From positions 1 through 8,007 of the forward strand of contig CALJHI010000059.1 of the NCBI GenBank assembly GCA_938075575.1: 8,007 nt of DNA, read 5' to 3'. The notes below the pieces were generated by a model that searched no databases, was not told the DNA's origin, and saw only the letters and a list, made by a program, of their open reading frames with translations. Shown here in pieces: positions 5,038-8,007 of the stretch (the first letter of the stretch is position 1; each line of letters begins with the position of its first letter). A program made the position numbers and the translations under genes. This stretch comes from an uncultured SAR86 cluster bacterium. GTDB lineage: Bacteria; Pseudomonadota; Gammaproteobacteria; Magnimaribacterales; D2472.

Positions 5038-6504
5038 ATGGACAAGGTAAAATTAAAAGCTCTAACCTTCGATGATGTACTGTTGCTGCCAAGATTCAGC
5101 GACTTTATTCCAAGCGAAGCATCAATCGAAACTAAACTAACAAAAAATATCTCTCTTAAGATACCTCTTATCTCTGCAGCTATGGATACTGTAACTGAGT
5201 CGAGGATGGCTATTGCTCTAGCTGAGGCAGGCGGTATAGGAATCATTCATAAAAATAATGAAATTGAAGAACAGGCCAATCAAGTAAGAGCAGTTAAAAA
5301 ATATGAAAGTGGAGTAGTTAGAGACCCAATAACAATAGAATCAAATAAATCTATTAGCGAGCTTCAACAATTAACAACTGACCTTAATATATCTGGCATG
5401 CCAGTTGTGGATAATGGTGATCTAAAAGGTATTGTTACAAGCAGAGACTTTAGATACGCAGATAATATGAATGACCCAGTCTCTTCAATTATGACCCCTA
5501 GAGAAAAGCTTGTAACTGTTAAAGAAGGTACTTCTCAAGATACTGTTAAGAAAATGATGTACGAAAATAGAATTGAGAAGATATTGGTTATTGATGAAGA
5601 TAGCTCACTTAGTGGGCTAGTGACTATGAAAGATATTGAAAAATCTGCTGAGCATCCAGATGCTACCAAAGATAGCTCAGGAAGACTAATTGTAGGTGCT
5701 GCACTTGGAACTGGATCAGATACTTTAGATAGAGCCAAAGCACTAAATGATGTTGGGGTTGATTTATTTGTCATAGATAGCGCACATGGACATTCACAAA
5801 ATGTTTTAAATACCATTAAAGAGGTTAAAAAGAATTTTCCTGAAATTGAAATTATAGGTGGTAATGTTGCAACACCAGAGGGAGCAATTGCTCTTGCTGA
5901 TGCAGGCGCTGATGCTATTAAAGTTGGCATGGGTCCCGGTTCAATATGCACAACAAGAATCATAGCTGGTATCGGAGTGCCTCAAATAACTGCAATCTTA
6001 ACCATAAGAGAAGTTTTAAAAGGAAAAGGTATTAGTCTTATAGCTGATGGCGGGATTAGATTTTCTGGTGATATTGCAAAAGCAATAGCCGCAGGGGCAG
6101 ATTCGGTAATGATGGGTGGTTTATTTGCTGGAACTGAAGAGGCTCCTGGAGAAGTTGAGTTATTCCAAGGGAGGAGTTTTAAAACATATAGAGGGATGGG
6201 GTCAATAGGCGCCATGACTGATAGAAAAGATGCATCCAATAGGTATTTACAAGATGATATTGATCCGGAAAAACTTGTGCCTGAGGGTATTGAAGGAAGA
6301 GTTCCTTATAAAGGCTTGGTTATAAATGTAATTAATCAGTTGATTGGTGGAGTCCGTCAAAGTATGGGTTATGTAGGCTGCAAAACCATTGATGAGATGA
6401 AAAAAGATAGTCAATTTATTGAGATTACAAATGCAGGTATGGCTGAAAGTCATGTACATGATGTAATGATTACAAAAGAAGCACCAAATTACCAAAGAGG
6501 TTAA
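5038..6504 (+). CDS. guaB: Inosine-5'-monophosphate dehydrogenase
   Basis: IMP dehydrogenase oxidises IMP to XMP with NAD+, the committed step of guanine nucleotide synthesis, as a cytosolic tetramer. The 488 residues equal the E. coli length. A (beta/alpha)8 barrel begins with LTFDDVLLLP (9-18) and SAAMDTVTE. It is interrupted by two CBS domains at roughly residues 97-207, which in this family bind adenine or guanine nucleotides and tune activity and assembly. The barrel resumes at GRLIVGAALG (215 on). The catalytic Cys304 lies in GPGSICTTRI, the phosphate-binding DGGIR is at 337-341, and YRGMGS begins at 384. The mobile flap SNRY has Arg402, the expected water-activating residue; the loop before it is two residues longer than in E. 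coli by hand alignment. Homology fixes the start at 5038 although no ribosome site precedes it. guaA follows after 8 bp. Confidence 0.97.
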   Translation: MDKVKLKALTFDDVLLLPRFSDFIPSEASIETKLTKNISLKIPLISAAMDTVTESRMAIALAEAGGIGIIHKNNEIEEQANQVRAVKKYESGVVRDPITIESNKSISELQQLTTDLNISGMPVVDNGDLKGIVTSRDFRYADNMNDPVSSIMTPREKLVTVKEGTSQDTVKKMMYENRIEKILVIDEDSSLSGLVTMKDIEKSAEHPDATKDSSGRLIVGAALGTGSDTLDRAKALNDVGVDLFVIDSAHGHSQNVLNTIKEVKKNFPEIEIIGGNVATPEGAIALADAGADAIKVGMGPGSICTTRIIAGIGVPQITAILTIREVLKGKGISLIADGGIRFSGDIAKAIAAGADSVMMGGLFAGTEEAPGEVELFQGRSFKTYRGMGSIGAMTDRKDASNRYLQDDIDPEKLVPEGIEGRVPYKGLVINVINQLIGGVRQSMGYVGCKTIDEMKKDSQFIEITNAGMAESHVHDVMITKEAPNYQRG

Positions 6505-6512
6505 AAGCTCAC

Positions 6513-8007
6513 ATGTCTAATCTTTCAATAACCAATAAAAGTATTGATACTGTTTTAGTTTTAGATTTCGGATCTCAATATACGCAACTAATAGCAAGAA
6601 GGGTTAGAGAAGCAAATGTTTACTCAGAAATTCTTCCATGGGATATTGATGAGAAAAAAATTATAGAAATTAATCCAGTAGGAATAATTCTATCTGGTGG
6701 CCCAGAATCTGTTACTGAGAGTTTTACACCACGAATTCCTCAGATCATTTTCGATTTAAACATACCCTTGCTGGGAATTTGTTACGGAATGCAAACGCTA
6801 GCAGAGCAAATGGGTGGCCAGGTTATATCATCAAGTCATAAAGAATTTGGACACGCCGAACTCACTCTTGAGAATGAATCAGAATTATTTGAAGATCTTA
6901 GTACTAATGAAAACGTATGGATGAGCCATGGAGATCAAGTACAAGATTTGCCTGATGACTTTAAATTAATTGCTTCAACAAAAAATGCTCCTATTGCAGC
7001 CATGCAACATAAGACAAAACCAATTTACGCTCTTCAGTTTCATCCTGAGGTAACCCATACAGAACAAGGTCATATCGTTTTAAATAACTTCATTTTCAAT
7101 ATCTGTAAGGCACAAAAAGATTGGAAAATGGACAACTTGATCAAAGAAAGAATTCAAGAAATCAAAGACCAAGTTAAAGATCAAAAAGTTTTACTGGGCC
7201 TTTCTGGAGGTGTTGATTCTTCTGTTACCGCAGCATTACTTCATGAGGCAATTGGTAAAAAACTTACCTGTGTATTTGTAGACAATGGACTCCTTAGAAA
7301 AGGCGAAGCCGATGAAGTGATGACTACTTTTAAAGAGAATATGAATTTAAATGTTATTAAATCTGATAGCGAAGAGGTTTTTCTTAGGCATTTAAAAGGT
7401 GTTTCTGATCCTGAGCAAAAAAGAAAGATAATAGGCAGGACTTTTATTGATGTATTTGATACTGAGGCTACTAAACTTAAGAATATTAATTTTCTAGCCC
7501 AAGGAACAATATATCCAGATGTTATCGAATCTTCAGGCTCAGAATCCAAAGAAGCTAGAGTAATTAAATCTCATCACAATGTAGGCGGGCTTCCAGAAGA
7601 GATGAAGATGGATCTTGTAGAGCCGCTTCGCGACCTTTTTAAAGATGAAGTAAGAAAAATGGGAGTTGAGCTTGGACTATCTGCAGAAATGTTAAATAGG
7701 CACCCATTCCCTGGACCAGGTCTTGGAGTGAGAATAATTGGCGAAATTTCAAAAGCAAAAACAACTATTTTAAAAGAAGCAGATCACATTTTTATCCAAG
7801 AGCTTATAAAAGCGAATCTCTACAATAAAGTTAGTCAAGCATTTGCTGTATATCTTCCGATTAAATCTGTTGGGGTGGTTGGTGATGAAAGAAGATATGC
7901 TGAAGTTATTGGTTTAAGAGCAGTTGAAACTGTAGATTTTATGACTGCAAGATGGGCTCATTTACCTTATGAATTTCTAGAACATGTTTCTAATCGAATA
8001 GTTAATG
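6513..8007 (+). CDS. guaA: GMP synthase (glutamine-hydrolysing), 3' end outside window
   Basis: GMP synthase converts XMP to GMP using ATP and ammonia released from glutamine, completing the pathway begun by guaB. The frame is open from the ATG at 6513 to the window end (498 complete codons plus one base). Comparison with the 525-residue E. coli enzyme suggests about 23 residues are missing after VSNRIVN. The N-terminal class I amidotransferase domain starts at LDFGSQYTQL (17-26). It has the nucleophile Cys90 in GICYGMQ and the rest of the triad, His177 and Glu179, in FHPE. The ATP-pyrophosphatase domain has its P-loop SGGVDSS at 231-237. QGTIYPDVIES, KSHHNVGGLP and HPFPGPGLGV follow, then the dimerisation domain with VSQAF and RAVETVDFMTA. 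The insertion before WMSHGD is shorter than in E. coli. AGAGG at 6496-6500, overlapping the end of guaB, is a ribosome site 12 nt from the ATG, a rather long spacing. It is clearly in one operon with guaB. Confidence 0.97.
   Translation, partial: MSNLSITNKSIDTVLVLDFGSQYTQLIARRVREANVYSEILPWDIDEKKIIEINPVGIILSGGPESVTESFTPRIPQIIFDLNIPLLGICYGMQTLAEQMGGQVISSSHKEFGHAELTLENESELFEDLSTNENVWMSHGDQVQDLPDDFKLIASTKNAPIAAMQHKTKPIYALQFHPEVTHTEQGHIVLNNFIFNICKAQKDWKMDNLIKERIQEIKDQVKDQKVLLGLSGGVDSSVTAALLHEAIGKKLTCVFVDNGLLRKGEADEVMTTFKENMNLNVIKSDSEEVFLRHLKGVSDPEQKRKIIGRTFIDVFDTEATKLKNINFLAQGTIYPDVIESSGSESKEARVIKSHHNVGGLPEEMKMDLVEPLRDLFKDEVRKMGVELGLSAEMLNRHPFPGPGLGVRIIGEISKAKTTILKEADHIFIQELIKANLYNKVSQAFAVYLPIKSVGVVGDERRYAEVIGLRAVETVDFMTARWAHLPYEFLEHVSNRIVN

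Noticed and set aside
5535..5963. An open frame of 142 codons on the minus strand inside guaB, with others at 5982-6239, 6247-6495 and 4959-5246.
   Set aside because: They lie antisense to a fully conserved enzyme, match no protein I know and lack start signals. They are by-products of the codon use of guaB.

Overview
The window is an AT-rich (roughly one-third GC by eye), gene-dense stretch of a bacterial chromosome. The protein sequences look gammaproteobacterial: the photolyase aligns residue for residue with E. coli PhrB over the tryptophan triad, the pterin dehydratase resembles Pseudomonas PhhB, and guaB-guaA are arranged as in that class. Low GC, very short intergenic gaps, a photolyase and no mobile elements together suggest a streamlined organism from a sunlit, probably marine, habitat (SAR86-like is one guess). 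That assignment is inference from composition and remembered homologues, not from a search.

Layout: (1) 1-668 (+), the C-terminal half of a DNA photolyase. (2) 720-2144 (+), an aldehyde dehydrogenase with its own near-consensus promoter. (3) 2141-2950 (-), a class II aldolase/adducin-fold protein that converges on the dehydrogenase; their stop codons overlap in one TTAA. (4) A 59-bp divergent promoter region. (5) 3010-4976 (+), a tight set of class II fumarase, pterin-4a-carbinolamine dehydratase and a 75-residue three-helix membrane protein of unknown role, closed by a weak AT-rich terminator. (6) 5038 to the window end (+), guaB and guaA, the two enzymes that convert IMP to XMP and then GMP. 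guaA lacks about its last 23 residues because the window ends.

Most of the window is housekeeping metabolism: light-driven DNA repair, aldehyde oxidation, the TCA cycle or fumarate recycling, pterin cofactor recycling and guanine nucleotide synthesis. I found no RNA gene, CRISPR array, insertion sequence, attachment site or origin. The only gaps over 30 bp are 669-719, 2951-3009 and 4977-5037, and each carries promoter or terminator signals.

I do not see an undescribed multigene system. The points most worth a second look are a guaB start codon placed where transcription should begin (predicted leaderless mRNA), the adducin-fold protein that keeps its metal-binding histidines but lacks the usual aldolase glutamate, the fumarase-dehydratase zero-gap pair, and the unrecognised small membrane protein.
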